From an uncultured Lachnospiraceae bacterium (lineage in GTDB: Bacteria > Bacillota > Clostridia > Lachnospirales > Lachnospiraceae), in assembly GCA_949948715.1 (NCBI GenBank), contig CATLGW010000025.1:1-36598 (forward strand): DNA of 36,598 nucleotides. The letters are read 5' to 3'. A model generated the notes under the pieces. The model did not search any database and was not told where the DNA came from. It saw only the letters and a program-made list of their open reading frames with translations. The position numbers were made by a program, and so were the translations under genes. This document shows, one piece after another, positions 24,105 to 32,822 of the stretch. The first letter of the stretch is position 1. Each line of letters opens with the position of its first letter.

Positions 24105-25742
24105 TCAGTGCAATCCGGAGTTTTGTTCTCCCCGAGTCTGCCGCTCTCTCATCCCGAGCCGCAGGGCCCCAAGCCGCCCTTTTGCAGAAAGCACAAAGCC
24201 TCGGTAACCCAGAGCCGCCACGGGAAACATCATAATGAAATAAGGGAAGATATACCGGGCCTTCGCCTCCCACAGCGCGCTGAAGAAAAATCCTCCTATC
24301 ACAGCCACCGCCAGCATATGGCGAAACAGATCGTCCTCCTTATGCACGCAGCAGACAAAATACAACAACATACCCAGATAGAGCACCGACTGCAGTCTGT
24401 CACAGATGCGCAGCAGCGGAAGAAACAGATCCGTATTCAGCCTGTAGACAAAGGAATCCTCCGCAGGCCTCTCCCCCTGAGGATAATTCACACTGAAATA
24501 CAATGCCTGATGCAGCGGCTCGTTCCACTGGGACAGCATTTTTTCCCTGTAAAAATGAAGGGCATAGCCGGGGTCTTCCCGAAACACCTTAAGCCGTTCC
24601 CCGAGATCGGACAAGTATTCTTCTCTGGCCGCCTCCTTGTCAAAATTGTGGGACTGATAGATCCGGTAGGCATAATTGTCGTGATCCCAGCCATATCTTC
24701 CCGCGCTCTCCTGTACCCCCAGTACAATGGTGGACCAGGTGGACATTCCCTCCGACTTTTCCACGCCGGATCTTTCCTGATAGATTTGCTTGATGCCCGA
24801 AAAGGCAAGCCCCGGCAGCAGCGCCGCACAGAGAGCTGCCCCAAGCAGCTTCCATTTCCTGTGGCGCAAGGCCCCTCCAAGGAGGGCAAATATCGCCGCC
24901 AGGATCATAATCAGGGCGTTGGCCCGCACCAGATAGGCCAGCGTCAAAGCCAAAAGACCTCCGATCAGCCATCCCGGCTTCCCTCTGTGAAAGAACCTAA
25001 AGAGCAGAGCCGCCCCCAGCATAATAAAGAAAATCCCGGGTATCTCCCCATACACCCAGGAGGTGTAGAACACCATGGGCAGACAGCCCAGCATGGTGAG
25101 ACTGTATAATACCGCCGCAGACATACTGTCGGTCAACTCCCTGACACACAGATAGCCGAACAGCACGATACAGGGCGTCATGGCCGCATTCATAAACTCG
25201 AACGCAAAGTAATTGTATTCTCCCGCCACCGCGTACAAAAGCTCTGTCAGCGCCACCAGGCCAAGCTGCCGGGGGTAGCAGTCCAGATACCCTCCCGGCA
25301 GAAGGCTGCCGAAATTTCCCTCCCTGAAATATCCCGCATTCAAATAGATATCCGCCTGGTCCGCCAGGGGCACCCGAAGGGCCGAATAAATCCACCAGAA
25401 GGCCCCGATGCCGATCCATACCATGGCAAACATCACGCTTCCCCGGGCAATCCAGGCCCGGGCCCGTTCAGAAATCCTGCCCTCCAGCCACAGAAGCCCC
25501 GCCATCACCAGAAGGGCCGCGCACAGAATAAACAGATTCTGCAGCTTGGCGTCCGGCACACAAAAGGGAAGCTCAATCCCCAGAGGGTCCATATACTGCG
25601 TCGTCCAGAACGCATACCAGGAAAGGTACAAAAAGATCAGCGCTCCCACTGCAGCCACCGTCCTGTTTGCCAGCCGGCATACAAGCTTTGCTGCCTTACC
25701 TCCTTGTCTTCCATTTTCTCCATCCATCATTTCCCGCCTCAT
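24105..25742 (-). CDS. GT-C fold membrane glycosyltransferase (copy 2)
   Basis: A 545-aa paralogue of the adjacent gene, with the same layout. It has a first helix at about 30-48, the loop ADQADIYLNAGYFREGNFG (127-145), PRQLG (157-161) and the C-terminal EAKARYIFPYFIMMFP. Shared motifs between the copies are DQ..Y..A.YF.EG..G, P.QLG, YTSW/YTPW..G and SQWNEP. The start is uncertain, as ATGs at 25742 and 25727-25724 all lack an ideal ribosome binding site. It lies 11 nt after the nucleoside-kinase gene, so the kinase, both GT-Cs and perhaps the PfkB kinase could be one transcript. Confidence 0.75.
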   Translation of the reverse strand: MRREMMDGENGRQGGKAAKLVCRLANRTVAAVGALIFLYLSWYAFWTTQYMDPLGIELPFCVPDAKLQNLFILCAALLVMAGLLWLEGRISERARAWIARGSVMFAMVWIGIGAFWWIYSALRVPLADQADIYLNAGYFREGNFGSLLPGGYLDCYPRQLGLVALTELLYAVAGEYNYFAFEFMNAAMTPCIVLFGYLCVRELTDSMSAAVLYSLTMLGCLPMVFYTSWVYGEIPGIFFIMLGAALLFRFFHRGKPGWLIGGLLALTLAYLVRANALIMILAAIFALLGGALRHRKWKLLGAALCAALLPGLAFSGIKQIYQERSGVEKSEGMSTWSTIVLGVQESAGRYGWDHDNYAYRIYQSHNFDKEAAREEYLSDLGERLKVFREDPGYALHFYREKMLSQWNEPLHQALYFSVNYPQGERPAEDSFVYRLNTDLFLPLLRICDRLQSVLYLGMLLYFVCCVHKEDDLFRHMLAVAVIGGFFFSALWEAKARYIFPYFIMMFPVAALGYRGFVLSAKGRLGALRLGMRERQTRGEQNSGLH

Positions 25743-25753
25743 CCTCTCAAGCC

Positions 25754-27409
25754 CTACACATTAAAGCAGCTTCCGCCCACAAATTCCCTGCAGATGGAAT
25801 TGTTGGGCAGGCTGTCGCCGGGCACGCTGAGGAAATAATCCAGAAATTTGAGAAGTCTTTTGGCCTCATAGTACTGGGCAGACCCCTTGGATATCTGAAA
25901 CAGAAGCCTCTCCGCAAAGGGCTTCAGCACAGCCAGCTCATAGATCAGGGCAGAATCAAACATAGCGTCCGCCTCCTCCTGGAAGGGAAAAATGTTCTGC
26001 TCCTCCCCCCTGCGCACGGAGGGCCACATGGCTATGGTGCGCTCCGCCTCCGTCCCCCTGGTCCTGGCGTCCCTCACCATACGGCGCAGCAGCCTCCCGT
26101 CCGTGGTGGGAATCCGGTTGTGCTCGTCTACGTTGATATTGGTCAGGGCGCTGATATAGATTTTGTATTTGCTGTCGCCCGGCAGAGCGTAGGACATTTT
26201 CTCATTCAGGCCGTGTATCCCCTCGATCACCAGAATATCGTCCCTGTTCAGCTTCAGGAACTGCCCGCGGTACTCCCTCTGCCCCGTCTTGAAATTGAAG
26301 TTGGGGAGCTCCACCCGCTCTCCGTTCAGCAATTTGGTCATATCCTTGTTGAACAGCTCCACATCCATGGCCTCCAGGCACTCAAAATTGTAATCTCCGT
26401 TTTCATCCCGGGGAGTCTGCTCCCTGTTCACAAAGTAATTGTCCAAAGCGATGGGGTGCGGCGTCTTGCCCAGGGTGCGAAGCTGCACGGAAAGCCTGTG
26501 GGAAAAAGTGGTCTTTCCCGAGGAGGAGGGCCCGGCAATCATCACAAACTTCACGCCCTCCCGGCGCACGATATCCTTGGCGATCTCCCCGATCCGGCGC
26601 TCCTGCTGCGCCTCCTGTACCAGAATCAGGTCGCTGACGGAGTCGTTGCATATATGATCGTTGAGCTCTCCCACATTCTCCAGCCCGATTCTTCTCCCCC
26701 ATTCCTCGGACTCCCGCAGCGTCTCATACAATAGCGGGCTTTCCCGAAAGGGTTCCAGAACAGCCGGATTCTTTCTCTGAGGCAGAATCAGCAGAAAGCC
26801 GTCCCGGTAGGCCATCACGTCAAAATGCCTCACATAACCTGCGTTGGGCAGCATATAGCCGTAATAATAGTCAAAATAGCCCTCCAGCTCATACACATTG
26901 ACACAGGAGCTCCTCCTGTAGCGAAACAACCTTTCCTTATCCCTCATCCCCTTCCTGGCAAAGAGCTCGATGGCCTCGTCCACCGGATAGGAGCGCTTGA
27001 TAAAGGGGGCCTTTTCGGCCGCAAGTTCCTCCATGCGCCGCTTCAGCCTCTCCGCGTTTTCTTTTACCGCTTCCACCCTGCCCCTGGGATTGATAAAGAG
27101 ACCGTTTCCGATGGCAAAATCCACCCTGCTTCCCCGGGCGGCCTCCGCCCCGAAGCAGTCGTGCATCCCCTTTAAAAACAGCATGGTGGCCGTCCTCACA
27201 TAGGTCTTATCCCCCACAGGGTCCCGCAGGGTAAAAAACTCCAGGGTACAGTCCCCGGTCACCTCCTTAAAGAGCTCCCTGATCTTCCCGTTTACCGCCA
27301 CCGCGGCAATCATATGGTCATACTCCTCCTGGTATTCCTCCGCAATCTGCTCATAGGTAGTCCCCCGGGAACAGCTTCTGCGCTCCCCCTTTATAGTGAC
27401 TGTGTACAT
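25754..27409 (-). CDS. TGS-domain nucleoside (uridine-like) kinase
   Basis: A 551-aa protein. Residues 1-62 look like a TGS domain, followed by a region related to the second domain of threonyl-tRNA synthetase (about 65-230). A P-loop kinase domain related to uridine kinase/phosphoribulokinase follows: GPSSSGKT (293-300), then ALDNYF and an RLLRRMVRD segment. This domain order is a standard Clostridia family of putative nucleoside kinases; its real substrate is not clear. The gene follows trmK with a 3-nt gap, placing it downstream of rpoD in the same transcription unit. Confidence 0.88.
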   Translation of the reverse strand: MYTVTIKGERRSCSRGTTYEQIAEEYQEEYDHMIAAVAVNGKIRELFKEVTGDCTLEFFTLRDPVGDKTYVRTATMLFLKGMHDCFGAEAARGSRVDFAIGNGLFINPRGRVEAVKENAERLKRRMEELAAEKAPFIKRSYPVDEAIELFARKGMRDKERLFRYRRSSCVNVYELEGYFDYYYGYMLPNAGYVRHFDVMAYRDGFLLILPQRKNPAVLEPFRESPLLYETLRESEEWGRRIGLENVGELNDHICNDSVSDLILVQEAQQERRIGEIAKDIVRREGVKFVMIAGPSSSGKTTFSHRLSVQLRTLGKTPHPIALDNYFVNREQTPRDENGDYNFECLEAMDVELFNKDMTKLLNGERVELPNFNFKTGQREYRGQFLKLNRDDILVIEGIHGLNEKMSYALPGDSKYKIYISALTNINVDEHNRIPTTDGRLLRRMVRDARTRGTEAERTIAMWPSVRRGEEQNIFPFQEEADAMFDSALIYELAVLKPFAERLLFQISKGSAQYYEAKRLLKFLDYFLSVPGDSLPNNSICREFVGGSCFNV

Positions 27410-27412
27410 CCC

Positions 27413-28246
27413 TTAACCCTCCGTTTCTTTCTCACTTCCGATCTGCCGACACAGGGAGATCGCCCGCCGACACCATTCCGTCTCCGCCTGCAGCTCCTTA
27501 AGGCGCATCCGCCCTCTCCCGCTCTCCAGGCCCCCGAGCCTTTCCTCTATTTTTGAGCGCTTTTCCAGTTCCCCCTCCAGATAGGAGTAAAGGGTCTCGT
27601 CCCTCTCCAGCAAAAGCAGCGCCCCGAACCGATGACACAACTGCTCTGTCACAGCCACCGCCTGTTCCTCCGGGCAACCCTGAAGTATAACGCGCCGGCA
27701 AAGCTTGGCCCGCTGTTTTCTCTGACGAAGTTTCACGGCATCCCCCGCCCGGCTTGCTGCCACCGCTTTCATCAGGAAATAATACTTTCCTTCCTCCACA
27801 AGAGCCCGCTCCTGCACCGTATAATAGCCTGCGGCTGACAAATATTCCCTGAATTCCCGAATCTCTGACTGAGGCTGCAAGATCAGCTCCTCCAAGGCCT
27901 GCGCCTTCTCCCGGCCCTCCTCCAGAATCCTCCTCATCAGCCTGCCGCCCATTCCGGCGCAGATCAGGGACTGTGCCTCCCCCGTCTCAAACGCCTGCAG
28001 GCCGTCGGAGAGCCTGACAGTTATGTAGTCTTCGAGCCCCCAGGCACCGATATGGCTCCTCGCGCCGGCCAAGGGTCCCGGCCTCAGATCCATGGCCAAC
28101 ACCCCGGGGCTGATTCCCTGCCGGACCAGGTAAATATCCGCAAAACCATGGTCACATCCCACATCCACCACCCGCATTCCGGGCGTAACCATAGCGCAGA
28201 GGGCTGTGAGCCGCCTCGAAAGGACAACCGTTTTATCACTTCCCAT
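27413..28246 (-). CDS. trmK: tRNA (adenine22-N1)-methyltransferase TrmK
   Basis: A 277-aa SAM-dependent methyltransferase that modifies A22 of tRNA. The SAM-binding motif is VVDVGCDHGFADIYL (26-40), followed by AGMGGRLMRRIL and LILQPQSEIREFREYL, all typical of the TrmK family. The C-terminal part is helical and basic. Its ATG shares one base with the rpoD stop codon (TGATG), a strong sign of coupling; rpoD-trmK linkage is common in Firmicutes. Confidence 0.92.
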   Translation of the reverse strand: MGSDKTVVLSRRLTALCAMVTPGMRVVDVGCDHGFADIYLVRQGISPGVLAMDLRPGPLAGARSHIGAWGLEDYITVRLSDGLQAFETGEAQSLICAGMGGRLMRRILEEGREKAQALEELILQPQSEIREFREYLSAAGYYTVQERALVEEGKYYFLMKAVAASRAGDAVKLRQRKQRAKLCRRVILQGCPEEQAVAVTEQLCHRFGALLLLERDETLYSYLEGELEKRSKIEERLGGLESGRGRMRLKELQAETEWCRRAISLCRQIGSEKETEG

Positions 28247-29358
28247 CAGTCCAGATAATCCTTCAGCTTTCGGCTGCGGCTGGGATGGCGCAGCTTCCGC
28301 AGGGCCTTGGCTTCAATCTGACGAATTCGCTCTCTGGTGACATTGAATTCCTTCCCCACCTCCTCCAGAGTGCGGGCCCGTCCGTCGTCCAGGCCAAAGC
28401 GCAGACGAAGTACCTTCTGCTCCCGCTCCGTCAGGGTGCCCAGAACCTCCATCAACTGTTCCTTTAACAGCGTAAAGGCCGCGGCGTCCGCCGGAACCGG
28501 CACATTGTCGTCCTGGATGAAATCTCCCAGATGGCTGTCCTCCTCCTCGCCGATGGGAGTCTCCAGGGATACGGGCTCCTGGCTGATCTTCAAAATCTCC
28601 CTCACGCGCTCCACCGGCATATTCATCTCCTCCGCGATCTCCTCCGGAGTGGGCTCCCTCCCCAGCTCCTGAAGCAACTGGCGGCTGACGCGGATCAGCT
28701 TGTTTATGGTCTCCACCATATGCACGGGAATGCGGATGGTTCTGGCCTGATCGGCAATGGCCCTGGTGATGGCCTGACGTATCCACCAGGTGGCATAGGT
28801 GGAAAATTTAAAGCCCTTGCAGTAGTCAAATTTCTCCACCGCCTTGATCAGTCCCAGGTTCCCCTCCTGAATCAAATCCAAAAACAGCATACCGCGACCC
28901 ACATACCGCTTCGCGATGCTCACCACAAGACGCAGATTGGCCTCGGCAAGACGCTTTTTCGCCTCCTGATCCCCCAGCTCCATCCGCTTGGCCAGCTCGA
29001 TCTCCTCCTCCGCGCTTAAGAGGGACACCTTTCCGATCTCCTTCAAATACATGCGGACCGGATCCTCAATGCTGATTCCGTCCGGAATGGACAGATCCAG
29101 ATTCTCCATATCCACTTCATCCTCGTCCGTCAGGATGATCTCCTCATCGTCCGCATCATCGCTCTCCGTGATGCGCAGTACATCCACACCGTTCTGGTCC
29201 AGATATTCCAGAATTTTTTCAAACTGCTCCTCCTCCAACTGCAGCTCGGAAAAATATTCCCCGATCTCCTGGTACTCCAGGACATTCTTCTTCTTCTTTG
29301 CCATGGCAAGAAGATCCCTCATCTTTTCCTCAAACTTTACCTGAGTGTTTTCATCCAT
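28246..29358 (-). CDS. rpoD: Primary sigma factor RpoD (SigA)
   Basis: The housekeeping sigma factor. I choose the ATG at 29358 (370 aa, [13 protein letters not shown]); the frame is open to 29454 but would overlap dnaG. Region 1.1 is short and followed by a highly acidic stretch ([19 protein letters not shown]). Region 1.2 begins [11 protein letters not shown], region 2 has the [15 protein letters not shown] and [10 protein letters not shown] segments, and region 4 ends with [20 protein letters not shown]. The weak, long-spaced ribosome binding site is unusual for such an abundant protein. It lies 52 nt after dnaG. Confidence 0.96.
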   Translation of the reverse strand: MDENTQVKFEEKMRDLLAMAKKKKNVLEYQEIGEYFSELQLEEEQFEKILEYLDQNGVDVLRITESDDADDEEIILTDEDEVDMENLDLSIPDGISIEDPVRMYLKEIGKVSLLSAEEEIELAKRMELGDQEAKKRLAEANLRLVVSIAKRYVGRGMLFLDLIQEGNLGLIKAVEKFDYCKGFKFSTYATWWIRQAITRAIADQARTIRIPVHMVETINKLIRVSRQLLQELGREPTPEEIAEEMNMPVERVREILKISQEPVSLETPIGEEEDSHLGDFIQDDNVPVPADAAAFTLLKEQLMEVLGTLTEREQKVLRLRFGLDDGRARTLEEVGKEFNVTRERIRQIEAKALRKLRHPSRSRKLKDYLD

Positions 29359-29410
29359 CGCTTGTTTCCATCCTTCCCGGAAAAATATATGCTGTAGTAT
29401 AGTAATAATC

Positions 29411-31201
29411 TTAACCCACATCCAGTGAAATATGCGTCTTTGCCAGCTCCTCAAGAGCTCTCTTGCCGTCTATTTCACGCTTTATCTGCTCCAAACCGTC
29501 TTTTTCTTCCAATTTTGTTTGATTGATATAGTATTCATAGCTGTTCTTCCTGACCGCGTACAGGATATCGTGAAAGGCCTTCTCCCGCTCCTGCAGTGAG
29601 TCAAGACGGGGGAGCTTCGTGTGAAAAAGCTCCGCCGCCTGCCGCTGCTCCTCCTCGTCCTCGAACATACTGACGATGCCGGCAGGACTGTAGTTCCCCC
29701 GCTCCAGATCCGCAAAGAGCCTTTCCGCCACTTTCCGGTATAACGCCTCGGTAAAATCCTCCGGGGAAATATAGCTTTGAATCCGCGCATAAATCCCGGG
29801 CTCGTCCGCAATCCATGTGATCAAAAGCCGCTGGGCCTTCTTCCCGCTCTCCTCCGGAGAGCTCCTTACAGCCCGCCCCGTCCTGGGCCTCTCCACAGGC
29901 CTTGCAAGCCCTGTCTGGGAGGCGTAAGCCACCACCAGCTTCCTCAGATTGTCATATCCGATATGATACCTGTCCGCCACCGCCTGCAGATAATTCTCCC
30001 GCTCCACATCCTCCGTAAATTCACAGAGCTTTCTGGCAATCTCCCGGTGGAATCTGGTCCTGCCCTCCGGATCCTTCTGGTCAAATCCGCTCTCGAGAAC
30101 CCGTATCTCAAAGAAAAAGCTGTTTTCCGCCTTCTCCATACGCCGGACAAATTCCTCCCGCCCCAAGTTCTTCATAAATTCGTCCGGATCCTTGTGAGGC
30201 CGCATATCGATCACCTTCCCGGTGAGTCCGGCAGCCCGCAGGATACCGATGCTGCGCAGAGTGGCTTTCACTCCCGCCCCGTCGCTGTCATAGGCCAGAA
30301 GCACATTCTCCGTGTACCGATGCAGCAGCGCCGCCTGCTCCAAGGTGAAAGCGGTGCCCAGGGAGGCCACCGCCTGGGTGAACCCCGCCTGATGCATGGC
30401 GATCACATCCATATAGCCCTCGCACAGGATCATATTGCCGCTCCTGGCCGTCCTGGCAAAGTTCAGACCGTAAAGATTCCTGCGCTTGTCGAACACGGGC
30501 GTCTCCGGGGAATTCAAATATTTGGGCTCCCCGTCCCCCATGACCCGGCCGCCGAAGCCTATGACTCTGTGGTTGATATCCTGAATGGGAAACATGACAC
30601 GGTTCCAGAATTGGCTGCTCAAACCGCGTCTCTCTGAAAATCCGGCCAATCCGGCTTCCTTGATCAGTGCATCCTCAAATCCCCTGCCTCTCAGATATTC
30701 CACCAAAGCTGCGCCGTTCTTCCCGGCATATCCCAGGCCGAAACGGTGTATGGTCTCCTCCGACAGTTCCCTTCCTCTCAGGTAACGCATCCCGATCTCC
30801 CCGTGGGGAGAGCGGAGCTGATAATAGAAAAATTTAGCCGCCTCTTTGTTGACCTCCAAAAGTCTGGCTTTCTTTCCCGCTTTCCTGCGCGCTTCCTCCG
30901 AATACTCCGCCTGGGGGAGCCGCACCCCCGCCCGGTCTGCCAGGGCCCTCACCGCCTCGGGAAACGAAAAATTTTCATAATTCATCAGAAAGGTGAACAC
31001 ATTCCCCCCGGCTCCGCAGCCGAAGCAATGATACATCTGCCTGTCCGCGGACACGGAGAAGGAAGGGGATTTCTCATTGTGAAAGGGGCAGAGCCCCCAA
31101 AAGCTGCCGCCCTTTTTCTGCAGCTTGACATATCCCGACACCACTTCCACGATGTCGTTCTTACCTCTGACTTCCTCTACTATTTCCTCTGGATAAAACA
31201 T
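29411..31201 (-). CDS. dnaG: DNA primase DnaG
   Basis: A 596-aa primase that lays down RNA primers for replication. The zinc domain has the CHC2 set C38, H41, C59 and C62. The central TOPRIM catalytic core contains [14 protein letters not shown] and [10 protein letters not shown]. The C-terminal region (from about 440) should bind the replicative helicase. It is preceded by dgt with a 29-nt gap and followed by rpoD, the classic macromolecular synthesis arrangement. Confidence 0.96.
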   Translation of the reverse strand: MFYPEEIVEEVRGKNDIVEVVSGYVKLQKKGGSFWGLCPFHNEKSPSFSVSADRQMYHCFGCGAGGNVFTFLMNYENFSFPEAVRALADRAGVRLPQAEYSEEARRKAGKKARLLEVNKEAAKFFYYQLRSPHGEIGMRYLRGRELSEETIHRFGLGYAGKNGAALVEYLRGRGFEDALIKEAGLAGFSERRGLSSQFWNRVMFPIQDINHRVIGFGGRVMGDGEPKYLNSPETPVFDKRRNLYGLNFARTARSGNMILCEGYMDVIAMHQAGFTQAVASLGTAFTLEQAALLHRYTENVLLAYDSDGAGVKATLRSIGILRAAGLTGKVIDMRPHKDPDEFMKNLGREEFVRRMEKAENSFFFEIRVLESGFDQKDPEGRTRFHREIARKLCEFTEDVERENYLQAVADRYHIGYDNLRKLVVAYASQTGLARPVERPRTGRAVRSSPEESGKKAQRLLITWIADEPGIYARIQSYISPEDFTEALYRKVAERLFADLERGNYSPAGIVSMFEDEEEQRQAAELFHTKLPRLDSLQEREKAFHDILYAVRKNSYEYYINQTKLEEKDGLEQIKREIDGKRALEELAKTHISLDVG

Positions 31202-31230
31202 ATAAACAGACTATCCTCATCTAATCACAG

Positions 31231-32247
31231 TCAAATTTGCCAGGATTTAGGTATGTATAAACCCTCGTAAACCGCTATCGCAAAGCGGTCGCTCATAGCG
31301 CCCACATAGTCGCAGACCACGCGCTCTCTGGCCTCCCCCTCCTCCAAAAGACTCAAAAACTCTCCGGGCAGCTCGTCCATATGCTTCAGATAGTGATGAT
31401 AGAGAGTCTCCATCAGTCCCTCCGCCTTATCCTCCTCGCTCTTGGCCGCCGGATTGGTATACACCCGTTCAAACATAAACTCCCTGAGCCTGCGCATGGC
31501 CTCTGCCACCGTATCTGACATCAGGATATCGTCCCGATCCATGCTGGCAGTGATGATGTCATGGATAAAGTGATCCATCCTCTCCCCGGGGGAGGAACCC
31601 AGTATCTCCCTGATCTCCACAGGCACGTCACTCTCCCCCAGGATACCGCCCCGCACGGCATCGTCCATATCATGATGAATGTATGCGATTTTATCAGAGA
31701 ATCGCACAATCTTCCCCTCCAGGGTGTGAGGAGTCCCTGAGGTCTGATGATGCAGAATGCCGTCCCTCACCTCATGGGTCAGATTCAGGCCTCTGCCGTT
31801 CTTCTCCAGACGCTCCACCGTGCGCACGCTCTGCTCATTGTGCTCAAATCCCAGAGGACACACCCGGTTCAGGGCTCTCTCCCCCGCGTGCCCGAAGGGC
31901 GTATGCCCCAAGTCATGGCCCAGGGCAATGGCGTCAACCAAATCCTCGTTCATCTTAAGCGCCTTGGCAATGGTCCTGGCTGTCTGGGACACTTCCAGCG
32001 TGTGGGTCAGCCGCGTCCGGTACTGATCCCCCTCGGGCGTGAGAAACACCTGCGTCTTATCCTTCAGGCGCCTGAAAGCTCTGCAGTGGACGACGCGATC
32101 CCTGTCCCTCTGGAAGACAGGCCGAAGATCACACTGGGGCTCAGGCCTCTGCCTCCCCCTTGAATTCATGCTCAGAGACGCATAAGGGCTCAAATACTCC
32201 CTCTCCCGCAGCTCCAAGCTCTCTCTGATCGTCATATTCCCTCTCAT
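31231..32247 (-). CDS. dgt: dGTP triphosphohydrolase-like HD-domain protein
   Basis: A 338-aa HD-superfamily phosphohydrolase of the dGTPase-like type, expected to split dNTPs into nucleoside and triphosphate. The metal-binding set is visible: RLTHTLEVSQ, GHDLGHTPFGH and later VRFSDKIAYIHHDMDD. It is somewhat shorter than E. coli Dgt but normal for Firmicutes homologues. The start could be 32247 or 32235 (ATG after GAGGGAAT). It heads the dnaG-rpoD-trmK unit, whose best promoter (32418-32446) overlaps SOS-type boxes. Confidence 0.9.
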   Translation of the reverse strand: MRGNMTIRESLELREREYLSPYASLSMNSRGRQRPEPQCDLRPVFQRDRDRVVHCRAFRRLKDKTQVFLTPEGDQYRTRLTHTLEVSQTARTIAKALKMNEDLVDAIALGHDLGHTPFGHAGERALNRVCPLGFEHNEQSVRTVERLEKNGRGLNLTHEVRDGILHHQTSGTPHTLEGKIVRFSDKIAYIHHDMDDAVRGGILGESDVPVEIREILGSSPGERMDHFIHDIITASMDRDDILMSDTVAEAMRRLREFMFERVYTNPAAKSEEDKAEGLMETLYHHYLKHMDELPGEFLSLLEEGEARERVVCDYVGAMSDRFAIAVYEGLYIPKSWQI

Positions 32248-32417
32248 TCCGCCGCCAAAGCGACATAAGCATTCTGTGTCAGTACACTAGGAACCCTATT
32301 TCTATATTCGGCATCCGATTTGAAAATCCTTTTTTTATTTTCCGCGGAGACCCTCAAAATTGTCTGCACCTGCGGCACTCAAATCCGGATAACCCATTTT
32401 GTCTGTTTGATATTGCC

Positions 32418-32446
32418 AGTATAGAACATTTGTTCTGTTTTGTCAA
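32418..32446 (-). promoter_or_regulatory. SOS-box-embedded promoter reading into dgt-dnaG-rpoD
   Basis: On the minus strand, TTGACA (32446-32441), a 17-nt spacer and TATACT (32423-32418). The perfect box GAACATTTGTTC (32424-32435) fills the spacer next to the -10. A second box lies 10 bp upstream of the -35. Repression by LexA under normal growth would be expected. Confidence 0.7.
32424..32435. promoter_or_regulatory. SOS (LexA) box 1
   Basis: GAACATTTGTTC matches the Gram-positive LexA core GAAC-N4-GTTC as a complete palindromic site. It sits between the -10 and -35 of the leftward promoter. Confidence 0.7.
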
Positions 32447-32456
32447 TACTATTTTC

Positions 32457-32468
32457 GAACATTTGTTC
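32457..32468. promoter_or_regulatory. SOS (LexA) box 2
   Basis: An identical GAACATTTGTTC, 33 bp from box 1 (about three helical turns), so two LexA dimers could bind on the same face. It is about 45 bp upstream of the candidate rightward promoter. Confidence 0.7.
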
Positions 32469-32511
32469 TATTTTTTTTTACTTATCCGCCGAGCGGGAGA
32501 ATTAATTACTT

Positions 32512-32539
32512 TTGCCGGAGAAACGGAGAAATATATAGT
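32512..32539 (+). promoter_or_regulatory. Candidate promoter of the polymerase operon
   Basis: TTGCCG (32512-32517), a 16-nt spacer and TATAGT (32534-32539) in an AT-rich context. Transcription would start about 32546, some 37 nt before the first ATG. GAGAGGAG lies at 32561-32568 but 14 nt from that ATG, which is long. Confidence 0.45.
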
Positions 32540-32582
32540 ATAGCCCCATACAAAAGATAAAGAGAGGAGAAACAAAACAGCA

Positions 32583-32822
32583 ATGACAGAAAACATTTAC
32601 CGGACAAGGGCTTATAAGCCCGATCCCTCCACCTTCGGAGGGTACATTTATCTGTCGGATTTCGAGACGGATCTTCGCGGGAAGAACCGCTACAAAGGCT
32701 CGCCGCTTGCTTCGCGCATCCTGTCGGACTTCAGCTTCGACGAGGAATGCAGAAACAACATCCGGCACAGGGAACAACAGAGAAACTGTCGGAAGGAATC
32801 AGAGGGAGGAAGCGCGGCATGA
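32583..32822 (+). CDS. 79-aa protein, first gene of the polymerase operon
   Basis: A small polar protein of no family I recognise. It starts MTENIYRTRAYKPD and has an aromatic/Gly segment FGGYIYLSDFE, a basic stretch LRGKNRYKG, then LASRILSDFSFDEECRNNIR and a charged tail. There is no membrane helix or signal peptide. The stop codon overlaps the start of the polymerase-like gene in ATGA (32819-32822), and the GGGAGGA that serves that start lies inside this gene. The coupling implies the two proteins are made together and may act together. Confidence 0.7.
   Translation: MTENIYRTRAYKPDPSTFGGYIYLSDFETDLRGKNRYKGSPLASRILSDFSFDEECRNNIRHREQQRNCRKESEGGSAA

Larger units (their letters stand above)
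32248..32582. other. Divergent control region between dgt and the polymerase operon
   Basis: A 335-bp AT-rich region holding, from right to left, a candidate rightward promoter (32512-32539), two SOS-type boxes and a near-consensus leftward promoter. A leader of about 165 nt then runs before dgt. Within that leader, on the minus strand, is a 20-codon open frame (32397-32335, MGYPDLSAAGADNFEGLRGK) with no ribosome binding site; I do not call it a gene. Confidence 0.6.

Noticed and set aside
22859..24235. 458-codon plus-strand frame opposite the GT-C genes
   Set aside because: His/Pro/Gln-rich shadow; the minus strand carries the clear membrane protein with a ribosome binding site.
29358..29454. 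N-terminal extension of rpoD
   Set aside because: The extra residues would overlap dnaG and do not resemble sigma region 1.1; the ATG at 29358 gives the family start.
32502..32777. 91-codon minus-strand frame between dgt and the polymerase operon
   Set aside because: Antisense to the 79-aa gene, ends in the promoter region, and has no ribosome binding site.
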